64,000 bases of DNA from Saccharothrix sp. Its GTDB lineage: Bacteria > Actinomycetota > Actinomycetes > Mycobacteriales > Pseudonocardiaceae. Shown one piece after another: positions 10,001 through 17,915 of this stretch. The notes below the pieces were generated by a model. The model was not told where the DNA came from and searched no databases. It saw only the letters and a program-made list of their open reading frames with translations. Every line of letters starts with the position of its first letter. Position 1 is the stretch's first letter. The DNA lies in assembly GCF_031180885.1 (NCBI RefSeq), contig NZ_JAPSLK010000021.1, positions 54,062 to 118,061 on the forward strand. The letters are read 5' to 3'. A program made the translations under genes and the position numbers.

Positions 10001-10168
10001 TCAGGGGGTTTGGGGGGATCGGCGGCGGCGGGTGGCGTGGGTCAGGAGGGTGCCTGCCACCAGCAGCACCACGGCTGCGACCACCCACCACGTCACGCTC
10101 GCACCGGTCGCCGCCAACGAGCCCACGCCCGTCCCCACGGCGACCCCGGTTCCGGGGACCTTGTACAC
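10001..10168 (-). CDS. tiny LAATG-type sorted membrane protein
   Basis: A 55-aa protein missed by length filters. From the GTG at 10168 it reads a short Gly/Val-rich leader, the sorting-like motif LAATG at residues 18-22, a hydrophobic span (WWVVAAVVLLVAGTLLTHAT) and then RRRR. This is the tripartite LPXTG-like layout recognised by class E sortases, which accept LAXTG. It begins 12 bp after the stop of the choice-of-anchor gene on the same strand, so the two are probably cotranscribed. There is almost no extracellular domain, so it may be a wall-attached peptide, a sorting signal separated from its protein, or a remnant. The ribosome site (GGGGCGG) is weak. Confidence 0.6.
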   Translation of the reverse strand: MYKVPGTGVAVGTGVGSLAATGASVTWWVVAAVVLLVAGTLLTHATRRRRSPQTP

Positions 10169-10180
10169 GCCGACCGCCCC

Positions 10181-10939
10181 TCAGGCCATCGCCTGACGGC
10201 GGCGCAGGACCACCGCACCTGTCGGCACCGCGACCAGGCCCAGCAGACCCAGGCCGATCCACAGACCCGCACCCGACGCCATGGGGATCGGCAGGCCGGC
10301 CGGGCCGCACGTCGCCGACGACACGACCACATCACCCGAACCCAACGCGCCCAGCACGCCGCCGATCAACGTCAGGTGGACCGCGTTCACCGTCAGGCTG
10401 CCGTCCTTGTTGCGGATCTGCTCGTTGAACACCAGTTTCGCGATGTCCACGCCCAGCAGGTCGACGTCGACCACGGTGTTGGGCGCGGGTTCCGCATCGA
10501 CCGTGCCCAGCTTGCCCAGGGACAGGCCGACCAGCTCGCTGCCGCCGGTCACGCCCTTCTGGGTCGCGTCGCACCGGGCCTCGACGACCTCGGCGGTGAT
10601 CGGGCCCGCCGCCGACGCCAGGAGGTCCAGGCGCACGTCAGCCGTCACCGCCCGCGAGTGGACGCCGCCGGTCTTGTCGTCGCGGGTCGCCGACGCGTCC
10701 AGCACGCCGGTCTTCAGCACGCCCGGCACGTCGACCGCGGCGAACGTGCCCGACGTCGGGCCGTTCGCGTCGGCGGCGGCGAACGGACCCGCCGACACCG
10801 CGCTCCCGCCCAGCAACGCCAGCTCCAGCTTCGCTGCGTAGGCGGACGCGTCACCGGGGGCGGCGGACGCGGGCGTGGCGCCGGCCAGCAGGGCGGCCAA
10901 GGCGGTCAGACCCGCCAAGCCCGTCATTCGCACACGCAT
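10181..10939 (-). CDS. surface protein with C-terminal anchor (choice-of-anchor P type)
   Basis: A 252-aa exported protein. A signal peptide ends at ATPASA-APGD near residue 26. The mature domain has the recurring strands seen in the actinobacterial choice-of-anchor P group (for example GDVVVSSATCGPAG before the tail). The C-terminus is a short PIPMASG segment, a hydrophobic helix (LWIGLGLLGLVAVPTGAVVL) and RRRQ, a sorting-signal layout. The ATG at 10939 is preceded by AGAGGAGATCC. It lies back to back with the exosortase gene, with about 340 bp between them, which makes it the best candidate for that enzyme's substrate. The family name is from recall of the domain style and should be checked. 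Confidence 0.7.
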   Translation of the reverse strand: MRVRMTGLAGLTALAALLAGATPASAAPGDASAYAAKLELALLGGSAVSAGPFAAADANGPTSGTFAAVDVPGVLKTGVLDASATRDDKTGGVHSRAVTADVRLDLLASAAGPITAEVVEARCDATQKGVTGGSELVGLSLGKLGTVDAEPAPNTVVDVDLLGVDIAKLVFNEQIRNKDGSLTVNAVHLTLIGGVLGALGSGDVVVSSATCGPAGLPIPMASGAGLWIGLGLLGLVAVPTGAVVLRRRQAMA

Positions 10940-11279
10940 GGATCTCCTCTCTCGGGACGTTCTCGGGCTCGCGACTCGACGTCCCCACCGATCAACCGGG
11001 AGAAGCAGGGCCAGGCGGGGCGCGTCGGGCACCTCGGGGAGTGCACGGTGCGAGCAATTGCCCCTATCGGCGTTCCACCCGTCGGATTAAGGGTTGCTGA
11101 CCGTAAAGGGGGACGGCGTCCACTCGAACCGCCCAACTGCGGACACGCAGAGTCGATCAGCCGCCTGAAAGTCCCTCGTGTTCTCACCCGATCCGGCAGT
11201 GAGGACCACCAGCCAAGCCGCCGATGACCTTTCGGGTAGCCCGATCGGGCGGTCCCCGGACGGATGAAAGGACTCTCCC
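10940..11279. promoter_or_regulatory. divergent promoter region of surface gene and exosortase
   Basis: This 340-bp gap holds no supported gene. Facing the exosortase it contains TCACCCGATC at about 11183 and a perfect 12-bp palindrome GCCCGATCGGGC at 11239-11250. Facing the anchor-protein gene it contains ATCCGACGGGTGG and CCGATAGGGGC elements. The GATCGGG core recurs upstream of the other surface genes in the window. Confidence 0.4.
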
Positions 11280-11798
11280 GTGGCGTTTGCCGTGCCCCGG
11301 ACCGAACACCTCAACCGGGTGGTGGTCGTCGCACTGGTGGTGGCCGCCGCCGGGCTGGTGCTGCTGCACCGCGCCTACCGGACGGTCGAGATCGCGTTGT
11401 CCGGACTGGTCCTGACCGTCCTGAGCAACGACGGGGTCGCGGTGGTCGCGGAGCGCCAGACCGTCTACTTCGGACTCGGCTCGGACACGCCGCTGGGCCT
11501 GCGCATGACGCCGGAGTGCACGTCCGCGTTCCTCGTCCTGCCGTTGTTGCTGGTCGGCGCGGTGATGATCGCCCTGCGACCGCGCATCACCAGACGGGTG
11601 CTCTCCGCGCTTGCCGTTGCCACCACGGCCGTCGTGGTGGTCAACCAGCTGCGGGTGCTGACGCTGGTGGGCCTGGTCGACGCGCTCGGCGTGGACACCG
11701 GCTACTACTGGGGCCACACCCTGCTCGGCTCGATGGTCAGCGTCTTCGGCGGCGCGGCGGCACTGGTGGCGTTCGTCTGGTTGGCCACCCGGAAGTGA
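11280..11798 (+). CDS. exosortase/archaeosortase-family transpeptidase
   Basis: A 172-aa polytopic membrane protein with the complete exosortase catalytic set: Cys80 in MTPECTSAFLVLPLLL, Arg125 in NQLRVLTLV and His146 in WGHTLLGSMVSV. Exosortases cleave and re-anchor exported proteins bearing a short motif, a transmembrane helix and a basic tail. The size is at the short end of the family, close to the stand-alone forms of Gram-positives such as XrtG. The start is a GTG with AAAGGA 9 nt upstream. A membrane GT2 glycosyltransferase overlaps its stop, as in XrtG loci, and a candidate substrate lies divergently upstream. The family is clear; the subfamily number is not assigned here. Confidence 0.88.
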   Translation: MAFAVPRTEHLNRVVVVALVVAAAGLVLLHRAYRTVEIALSGLVLTVLSNDGVAVVAERQTVYFGLGSDTPLGLRMTPECTSAFLVLPLLLVGAVMIALRPRITRRVLSALAVATTAVVVVNQLRVLTLVGLVDALGVDTGYYWGHTLLGSMVSVFGGAAALVAFVWLATRK

Positions 11799-13168
11799 GC
11801 CCCCCGGACGTGAGCCTCGACGTCGTCCTGGGCTTCACCCAGGCCCTCGCCCTCACGATGAGCGTCGCGTTCCTGACCTACGTCTTCCTCATCGTCGTGC
11901 CCTACCTGCGGCACAAGCCCGCGCCGACCGGCCGCCCCGACCGGTTCGAGTGGCACTTCCTGGTGCCCTGCCGGGACGAGGAGGCGGTCATCGGCGACAC
12001 CGTCCGCTACCTGCGCAGCACGTTCCCCATCGCGCACGTCTGGGTCATCGACGACGACTCCGACGACGCCACCGTCGGCGTGGTAAGGGCTTTCCGCGGT
12101 GACAAGCACATCCACCTCGTCCGGCGCTACCGCCCGAACGCCCGCACCGGCAAGGGCGACGCCCTCAACGACGCCTACCGCACCCTCAAGCTGTGGATGG
12201 GCCGGCACGCCGACGCCGACCGCGCGGTGGTGGTCGTGGTGGACGCCGACGGCCGGCCCGCGCCCAACTGCCTGGAGGTGTGCGCGGCGGACCACCTGTT
12301 CGGCGACCCGACGATCGGCGCCGTGCAGGTCGACGTCCGGATGGTCAACACTGGCGTCCGGCAGAGCGGTGTGCGGTGGTGGCGGTCGGTGTTCAGCGCG
12401 CTGCTGGTCCGCATGCAGGACCTGGAGTTCCGGACGGCGATCGCGGCGATCCAACTGTCCCGCGGGGTCACCGGCACGATCTCCATGGGCGGCAACGGCC
12501 AGTTCACCCGCCTGTCCGCGCTGGACGCGATCGCCGGGCCGGGTGGTCGGCCGTGGCGCGGGTCGCTGCTGGAGGACTTCGAACTGGGCGTGCACCTGCT
12601 CACCGCCGGCTGGCGGACCGGGTTCTCCATGGACACCCACGTGCAGCAGGAAGGTCTCTACAGCCTGCGGCGGTTCCTGGCGCAACGGACGCGCTGGGGC
12701 CAGGGCACCATGCAGTGCATGCGGTACGTCCGCCGGATCTGGGAATCGCCGCACCTGACCACGCTGGGCGCGGCGGAGATGATGTACTACCTGGCCCAAC
12801 CGTGGCTGCAACTGCTCGGCACCCTGATCTACCCCGTCCCGCTGGTGCTCCTGGCGCACCGGGCGGTGACGTCACCGGCCGAGGTGTGGCAGTGGCTGGC
12901 GGAGGGCGCGTGGATCCTGTTCGCGGTGTACGGGTCGTTCGGGCTGCTGCCGTTCGTGCTGTGGGGGCCGGTGTACCGGGCGCGCTGCGAGCCGACCGTC
13001 AGCAGGAGCCGGGCGCTGGTCTACGGCTTCGGCTACGCCCTGTACATCTACACCTTCTACATCACGTCGTGGCGTGCACTGACGCGGTTGGTGCGCGGTC
13101 GCAACGGCTGGACCAAGACCCGGCGCAACACCGAGCGCGCCACGGGGAAGGTGGCGCTGGACACGTGA
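11795..13168 (+). CDS. membrane GT2 glycosyltransferase of exosortase locus
   Basis: A 457-aa processive-type family 2 glycosyltransferase. An N-terminal membrane helix (LALTMSVAFLTYVFLIVV) precedes the catalytic domain with IDDDSDD near 86, VDADG near 150, LEDFELG near 260 and QRTRW at 297-301 (the QxxRW motif of cellulose-synthase-like enzymes). Two or three C-terminal membrane helices follow. The GTG at 11795 overlaps the exosortase stop (GTGA), giving tight coupling; a second GTG at 11810 is possible. In known exosortase systems such a partner builds the glycan that the anchored protein carries or joins. The donor and acceptor are unknown. Confidence 0.88.
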   Translation: MSPPDVSLDVVLGFTQALALTMSVAFLTYVFLIVVPYLRHKPAPTGRPDRFEWHFLVPCRDEEAVIGDTVRYLRSTFPIAHVWVIDDDSDDATVGVVRAFRGDKHIHLVRRYRPNARTGKGDALNDAYRTLKLWMGRHADADRAVVVVVDADGRPAPNCLEVCAADHLFGDPTIGAVQVDVRMVNTGVRQSGVRWWRSVFSALLVRMQDLEFRTAIAAIQLSRGVTGTISMGGNGQFTRLSALDAIAGPGGRPWRGSLLEDFELGVHLLTAGWRTGFSMDTHVQQEGLYSLRRFLAQRTRWGQGTMQCMRYVRRIWESPHLTTLGAAEMMYYLAQPWLQLLGTLIYPVPLVLLAHRAVTSPAEVWQWLAEGAWILFAVYGSFGLLPFVLWGPVYRARCEPTVSRSRALVYGFGYALYIYTFYITSWRALTRLVRGRNGWTKTRRNTERATGKVALDT

Positions 13169-13177
13169 GATCCGCGA

Positions 13178-13198
13178 CTTTGTAGAGCTTCGACAAAG
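13178..13198 (+). promoter_or_regulatory. imperfect palindrome upstream of bioY
   Basis: CTTTGT and ACAAAG arms frame a 9-bp centre about 60 bp before the bioY start. It could be an operator for biotin control, but it does not match the TGAAC-N-GTTCA site of BioQ that I know. Its partner regulator is not in the window. Confidence 0.35.
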
Positions 13199-13257
13199 AC
13201 CGAACATGTGATCGGCGGTTAACCTCCGCAGACGAAGTCGATCCACGGGAGGTCACT

Positions 13258-13830
13258 GTGTCCGTCCTCGCTGTCCCCGGTCGCCGCGTGCTGGCCGACC
13301 TCGTGCCGGGTTCGCTGGCCCGTGACGTCGCGCTGGTCGTGGCCGGCGCGGGGTTGACCGGCTTGGCGGCCCAGGTCGCGCTGCCGGTGCCGGGCAGCCC
13401 GGTGCCGATCACCGGGCAGACGTTCGCCGCCCTGCTGGTGGGGGCCGCCCTCGGGTGGCAGCGCGGTGGGGCGTCGATGGTGCTGTACCTGATCGCCGGG
13501 GTCGCCGGGGTGCCGTGGTTCCAGGGCGCGTCCTCGGGGATGCCCGCCTCGCTCGGGTACGTCGTGGGCTTCGTGTTCGCGGGCGTGCTGGTCGGCCACC
13601 TGGCCGCGCGGGGTGGTGACCGGACGCCGCTGCGCACGGTCGGCACGATGGCGCTGGGCAACCTGGTGATCTACGCGTTCGGCGTGCCGTGGCTGATGGC
13701 CGCCGCGAACGTGGGCTTCGGCAAGGCGCTGGCCCTGGGTGTCACGCCGTTCCTCATCGGCGACGCCGTCAAGATCGCCCTCGCCGCGGGCCTGCTGCCG
13801 GCCGCGTGGGCGCTGGTGAAGCGCAAGTGA
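13258..13830 (+). CDS. bioY: BioY biotin transporter S-component
   Basis: A 190-aa membrane protein of the BioY family, the biotin-binding S-component of ECF transporters. The conserved stretch VPGSPVPITGQTFAALLVGA lies near residue 45, followed by GASSGMPASLGYVVGF with its family-typical GY pair, and about six hydrophobic helices in all. The GTG start follows GGGAGGTCACT. No bioM/bioN genes are adjacent, so it must use a shared energising module or act alone. A strong terminator stem follows. Confidence 0.92.
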   Translation: MSVLAVPGRRVLADLVPGSLARDVALVVAGAGLTGLAAQVALPVPGSPVPITGQTFAALLVGAALGWQRGGASMVLYLIAGVAGVPWFQGASSGMPASLGYVVGFVFAGVLVGHLAARGGDRTPLRTVGTMALGNLVIYAFGVPWLMAAANVGFGKALALGVTPFLIGDAVKIALAAGLLPAAWALVKRK

Positions 13831-13865
13831 CCGACCACGTCGCCTTACCGGGCGAGACGGCACCC

Positions 13866-13897
13866 GGCCTGGGTCGTGGCGCGCCACGACCCGGGCC
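13866..13897 (+). terminator. terminator hairpin after bioY
   Basis: GGCCTGGGTCGTGGC pairs with GCCACGACCCGGGCC (15-bp stem, one wobble, 2-nt gap) about 35 bp after the bioY stop. No U tract follows. Confidence 0.65.
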
Positions 13898-13934
13898 GCG
13901 CGCTCCGCGAAGAGCACCGGGAGGCCGCGGTCGA

Positions 13935-14077
13935 CGTGGGAAGGCGCGTGCCGGCCGCGTTCTGACGCGGGGAGGGCGTGCTTCGGCCGGGTACTGGCGT
14001 GGGAAGGCGAGTACCGGCCGGGAACCAGTGCCGGCCGAGTTCCGATGTGGAAGGCGAGTGCCGGCCGAGTTCTGACG
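13935..14077 (+). repeat. ~31-bp imperfect tandem repeats before dinG
   Basis: Units of the form GTGGGAAGGCGAGTGCCGGC followed by CGAGTTCTGAC recur at about 13935, 13966, 13998 and 14044. The period is close to 31 bp. On the opposite strand the pncA-tail repeat has a similar GGAAGCGCG...CCGGCC...TTAC core, so the two arrays may be related. Confidence 0.6.
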
Positions 14078-14101
14078 GTGTCGCCGGGTACCGTCTTCGC
14101 C

Positions 14102-16129
14102 GTGCCGTCCACCACCGCGATCCCCGACACCAGAACGCTGCTCGCCGTCGCCGTGGAGGCGGTGGGCGGAGCCGAGCGCGAGGGCCAGCTCGCGATGGCC
14201 GAGGCGGTGGAGCACGCGATCCGCACCGGCGAGCACCTGGCCGTGCAGGCGGGCACCGGCACCGGCAAGTCGTTGGCCTACCTGGTGCCCGCCATCCGGC
14301 ACGCGGTGGCCGAGGAGTCCACGGTCGTCATCTCCACGGCCACCATCGCGCTCCAGCGCCAGCTCGTGGACCGCGACCTGCCGCGCCTGGGCCAGGCCCT
14401 GCGCAAGGAACTTGGCCGCGAGCCCCGGTTCGCGATCCTCAAGGGCCGCCGCAACTACCTGTGCATGCACCGCGTCCACACCGGGGCGCCGGACGAGCCG
14501 GAGGACGCGGGCCTGTTCGACCCGTTCGCCGTGTCCCGCCTGGGCCGCGAGGTGAAGCGGCTGCACGAGTGGTCCTCCGACACCGAGACCGGCGACCGCG
14601 ACGAACTGGTCCCCGGCGTGAGCGACCAGGCGTGGAAGCAGGTCTCGGTCACCGCCCGCGAGTGCCTGGGCGCGGCGAAGTGCCCCGTCGGCCAGGACTG
14701 CTTCGCCGAACGGGCCCGCGCCGAGGCCGGCAAGGCGGACGTCGTCGTCACCAACCACGCGATGCTCGCGATCGACGCGTTGGAGGGCTACCAGGTGCTG
14801 CCCGACCACGACGTCGTCGTGATCGACGAGGCGCACGACCTGGTGGACCGGGTCACGTCGGTGGCGACCGAGGAGCTGAGCGCGTCCCTGGTGGCCACGG
14901 CCGCGCGGCGGTGCGGGCGGCTGATCGACCAGTCCGTCGCCGACCGGATGGCCGAGGCCAGTGACGGCCTGGGCATGATCCTGGAGGACGCGCCGGTCGG
15001 CCGCCTCGACTCGCTCCCCCAGGCCCTGGCGGGCGCGCTGCGGGCGACCAAGGACGCGGCGCACGCGTGCATCACGTCCCTGGGCCCGGACCGCAAGGAG
15101 GACGTCGAGGGCGCCACCGCGCGCAAGCTCGCCCTGTCCCTGCTGGACGAGGTGCACGACAGCGCGGCGCGCATCCTGGAGGCGTTCGACGACGACCACG
15201 ACGTGGTGTGGGTGTCCGGCGACTCCGGGGTCAACCGGACGCCGTCCCTGCGCGTCGCCCCGTTGGGAGTCGGCGGGTTGTTGCGGGAGCGGCTGTTCGG
15301 CAAGCGGACCACGATCCTGACGTCGGCGACCTTGACGTTGGGCGGCACCTTCGACACCTTGGCGCGCCAGTGGGGTTTGCCCACGTCGTCGGCTTCTCGG
15401 AAGGCCGAGGGGACCGCTACGGACAAGGAGCCGCCGTCGGACGCGAGTCAGCCGCGTTGGCAGGGTCTGGACGTCGGGTCGCCGTTCCAGCACGGCAGCA
15501 GCGGCATCCTGTACGTGGCCCGGCACCTCCCGCCGCCCGGGCGGGACGGGCTGCCACCGTCCTATGTGGACGAATTGGAGGAGTTGGTCAACGCGGCGGG
15601 CGGGCGCACGCTGGGGCTGTTCTCGTCCATGCGGGCGGCGAAGGCGGCGACCGAGGCGTTGCGGGGGAAGCTGGAGTACCCGGTGCTGTGCCAGGGCGAC
15701 GACTCGACCGGGCAGTTGGTGAAGCGGTTCGCCGAGGACCCGCGCACCTGCTTGTTCGGAACGCTGTCGTTGTGGCAGGGGGTGGACGTGCCGGGGCCGG
15801 CGTTGCAGTTGGTCGTGATGGACCGGATTCCGTTCCCTCGTCCGGATGATCCGTTGGCTTCGGCGCGGCAGAGGGCTGTGGAGTCGCGTGGGGGTAATGG
15901 GTTTCTGACGGTGGCGGCCACGCATGCGGCGTTGCTGTTGGCGCAGGGGGCGGGGCGGTTGTTGCGGTCGATGAACGACAAGGGTGTGGTGGCGATTCTG
16001 GATCCGCGATTGGCCACGGCCCGGTATGGCGGGTTCTTGCGGGCTTCGCTGCCGCCGTTCTGGACCACTTATGACCCGGAGGTCGTGCGGGCGGCGCTGA
16101 AGCGGTTGGACGCCGCGCAGGGGTCTTAA
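14102..16129 (+). CDS. dinG: DinG/XPD-like ATP-dependent DNA helicase
   Basis: A 675-aa superfamily 2 helicase of the DinG/XPD type, likely unwinding DNA 5'-3' during repair or R-loop removal. Walker A is AGTGTGKS near residue 49 and the DEAH box is VIDEAHD. Four cysteines (NYLCMH, ECLGAAKCPVGQDC) between these motifs match the 4Fe-4S cluster domain. C-terminal motifs SATLTLGG, GLFSS, LWQGVDVPG and QGAGRLLRS complete the motor. I place the start at the GTG at 14102, 8 nt after a TACCGT box, which suggests leaderless translation; an in-frame GTG at 14078 is the alternative. It follows a terminator and a repeat array, so it is transcribed alone. Confidence 0.9.
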   Translation: MPSTTAIPDTRTLLAVAVEAVGGAEREGQLAMAEAVEHAIRTGEHLAVQAGTGTGKSLAYLVPAIRHAVAEESTVVISTATIALQRQLVDRDLPRLGQALRKELGREPRFAILKGRRNYLCMHRVHTGAPDEPEDAGLFDPFAVSRLGREVKRLHEWSSDTETGDRDELVPGVSDQAWKQVSVTARECLGAAKCPVGQDCFAERARAEAGKADVVVTNHAMLAIDALEGYQVLPDHDVVVIDEAHDLVDRVTSVATEELSASLVATAARRCGRLIDQSVADRMAEASDGLGMILEDAPVGRLDSLPQALAGALRATKDAAHACITSLGPDRKEDVEGATARKLALSLLDEVHDSAARILEAFDDDHDVVWVSGDSGVNRTPSLRVAPLGVGGLLRERLFGKRTTILTSATLTLGGTFDTLARQWGLPTSSASRKAEGTATDKEPPSDASQPRWQGLDVGSPFQHGSSGILYVARHLPPPGRDGLPPSYVDELEELVNAAGGRTLGLFSSMRAAKAATEALRGKLEYPVLCQGDDSTGQLVKRFAEDPRTCLFGTLSLWQGVDVPGPALQLVVMDRIPFPRPDDPLASARQRAVESRGGNGFLTVAATHAALLLAQGAGRLLRSMNDKGVVAILDPRLATARYGGFLRASLPPFWTTYDPEVVRAALKRLDAAQGS

Positions 16130-16221
16130 GCCTCCGGCTGTACCGGGCTGACCTGCGGATTCAACAAATCCTCGGCGTTGGCCGCCTACCTTCTCCCGCG
16201 TGACGTGCGGGGGTGAGGCGG

Positions 16222-17151
16222 ATGGGTGTCCGTGTGCGTGAAGTCGGTCGGACCTACCGGAAGGGGCGGCGGAAGAACGAGGAAGTCGTTGCGCTCGACG
16301 GGTTGTCCCTCGACGTGCCGTCCAACGAGGTCCACGGGTTGCTCGGACCCAACGGGGCGGGCAAGACGACGTTGTGCAAGATCCTTTCCACCGTTCTCCT
16401 GCCGACCTCCGGTACTGCCGAAGTGTTCGGGCTGGATGTCGTTGCGCGGGCGGATGACGTTCGGCGGCAGATCGGGATCGTGTTCGGGGGTGAGCGGGGG
16501 CTCTATTGGAAGCTGACCGCTCGGCAGACGCTGCGGTACTGGGCGGCGCTCTACAAGATCCCCGATGCGCGGGCCAAGGGTCGGGTCGACGAGCTGCTGG
16601 AGCGGTTGGGGCTGGCGGAGAAGGCCGATGACCTGGTGGAGACGTACTCGCGGGGGATGAAGCAGCGGCTGCACCTGGCGCGGGGGTTGATCGGTGATCC
16701 GCGGTTGATACTGCTCGACGAACCCACGACCGGGATGGATCCGGTTGCGGCGCATGATTTTCGAGGGTTGATCGGGGAGCTTCGCGCGGAAGGGCGCACG
16801 ATCCTGATCACCACGCACGACATGGACGAGGCCGAGTCCGTGTGCGACCGGGTCACGTTGATCGACAAGGGCCGCGTGCTGGCCACCGAGACGCCGCGCG
16901 GGCTGGCGGAGATGTCCGGGTTGCAGCAGTGGGTGGAGGCCGAGACCTCGGTGGACGTCGACGGGCTGCCGGGGGTGGTGGGCACCGAGCGGCGGGACGG
17001 GGTGTTGCGGGTTCGGGTGGTGGACGCGGCGGCGGCTCGGGTGGTGATCGACTTCCTGCTGGACCGCGGGGTCCGGTCGGTGCGGGCGGTGCCGCCGCGG
17101 TTGGAGGACGTGTACCTGGACCTGGTCGGGCGGCGCGGGATGGGGGTCTGA
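16222..17151 (+). CDS. ABC transporter ATP-binding protein (ABC-2 type)
   Basis: A 309-aa ABC ATPase. Walker A is GLLGPNGAGKTTL near residue 49, the signature is YSRGMKQRLHLARGL, and Walker B is LILLDEPTTGMDP with the H-loop TTHDMDEAE. The C-terminal ~80 residues form the regulatory domain found in ABC-2 (drug, polysaccharide or lipid) exporters. The ATG at 16222 is used here; an in-frame GTG at 16213 would add three residues. The stop overlaps the next gene by one base. With the two following permeases it forms a three-gene exporter; the substrate is unknown. Confidence 0.9.
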   Translation: MGVRVREVGRTYRKGRRKNEEVVALDGLSLDVPSNEVHGLLGPNGAGKTTLCKILSTVLLPTSGTAEVFGLDVVARADDVRRQIGIVFGGERGLYWKLTARQTLRYWAALYKIPDARAKGRVDELLERLGLAEKADDLVETYSRGMKQRLHLARGLIGDPRLILLDEPTTGMDPVAAHDFRGLIGELRAEGRTILITTHDMDEAESVCDRVTLIDKGRVLATETPRGLAEMSGLQQWVEAETSVDVDGLPGVVGTERRDGVLRVRVVDAAAARVVIDFLLDRGVRSVRAVPPRLEDVYLDLVGRRGMGV

Positions 17152-17915
17152 TGCGGCTCTTCCTGACCGGGGCGCGGATGCAGCTGTGGCTGGTCCGGCG
17201 GCAGCCCGACGACCTGCTGACGTTGTGCACGATCCCGTTCACCGTCCTGATGCTGATGTCGATCGTGGTCCACTCGGGGCGCACCGACCTGCTGGCCAAC
17301 GCGTTCCTCGCGCCCGTCCTGATCGGGTTGTGGGGCTTCGCGACCGGGCTCGCGGCGGAGGTGCTGCTCACCGAGCGGTGGACGCGGTCGCTGGAACTCG
17401 GGCTGGCCGCGCCGACCTCCCTGCACCCGGTGTACCTGGGACGGGTGGCGGCCGTGCTGGTGCTGGGCGTGGTGCCGCTGCTGGAGACCTGGGTGCTCGG
17501 CCGGCTGGTGTTCGGGGTGACGCCGACGCTGCACCACCCCGGCGTGTTCTGGGCGGCCGTGGGGGCGTCGTTGTTCGCGATGGCCGGGACCGGGCTGCTG
17601 CTGGCCGCGTTCATGCTGGTCAACGACAACGGGCACTACCAGAACTTCCTGAGCTTCCCGGTCTACGTGCTGTCCGGCGTGATGGTGCCGGTCGAGTACC
17701 TGCCGGACTTCCTGCAACCCCTGTCGCACGCGGTGTTCCTGTCGTGGTCGGCGGACCTCATGCGGGACGCGCTCGCGCCGGCGCCGGTCGCGGCGGTCTG
17801 GTGGCGGTTGGCCGTGATCTTCGCGCTGGGCGCGGTCGCGCTGGTCGGCGGGCGGCTGTCACTGGAGTTGACGCTGCGCCGGGCGCGGGCGGAGGGGTCG
17901 GTGGCGTATGCGTGA
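17151..17915 (+). CDS. ABC-2 type permease subunit 1
   Basis: A 254-aa integral membrane protein with six hydrophobic segments and the ABC-2 permease pattern, including the late SFPVYVLSGVMVPVEYLPDF loop where many family members have a conserved proline. The ATG at 17151 shares its A with the ATPase stop (TGATG), and the gene overlaps the second permease by 8 nt. It should form the membrane channel as a heterodimer with that protein. Confidence 0.88.
   Translation: MRLFLTGARMQLWLVRRQPDDLLTLCTIPFTVLMLMSIVVHSGRTDLLANAFLAPVLIGLWGFATGLAAEVLLTERWTRSLELGLAAPTSLHPVYLGRVAAVLVLGVVPLLETWVLGRLVFGVTPTLHHPGVFWAAVGASLFAMAGTGLLLAAFMLVNDNGHYQNFLSFPVYVLSGVMVPVEYLPDFLQPLSHAVFLSWSADLMRDALAPAPVAAVWWRLAVIFALGAVALVGGRLSLELTLRRARAEGSVAYA

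Noticed and set aside
9075..10310. A 411-codon open frame on the minus strand across the repeat region
   Set aside because: It is Pro/Arg/Gly low-complexity sequence created by stop-free GC-rich repeats, overlaps the supported LAATG gene in another frame and has no domain or start context.
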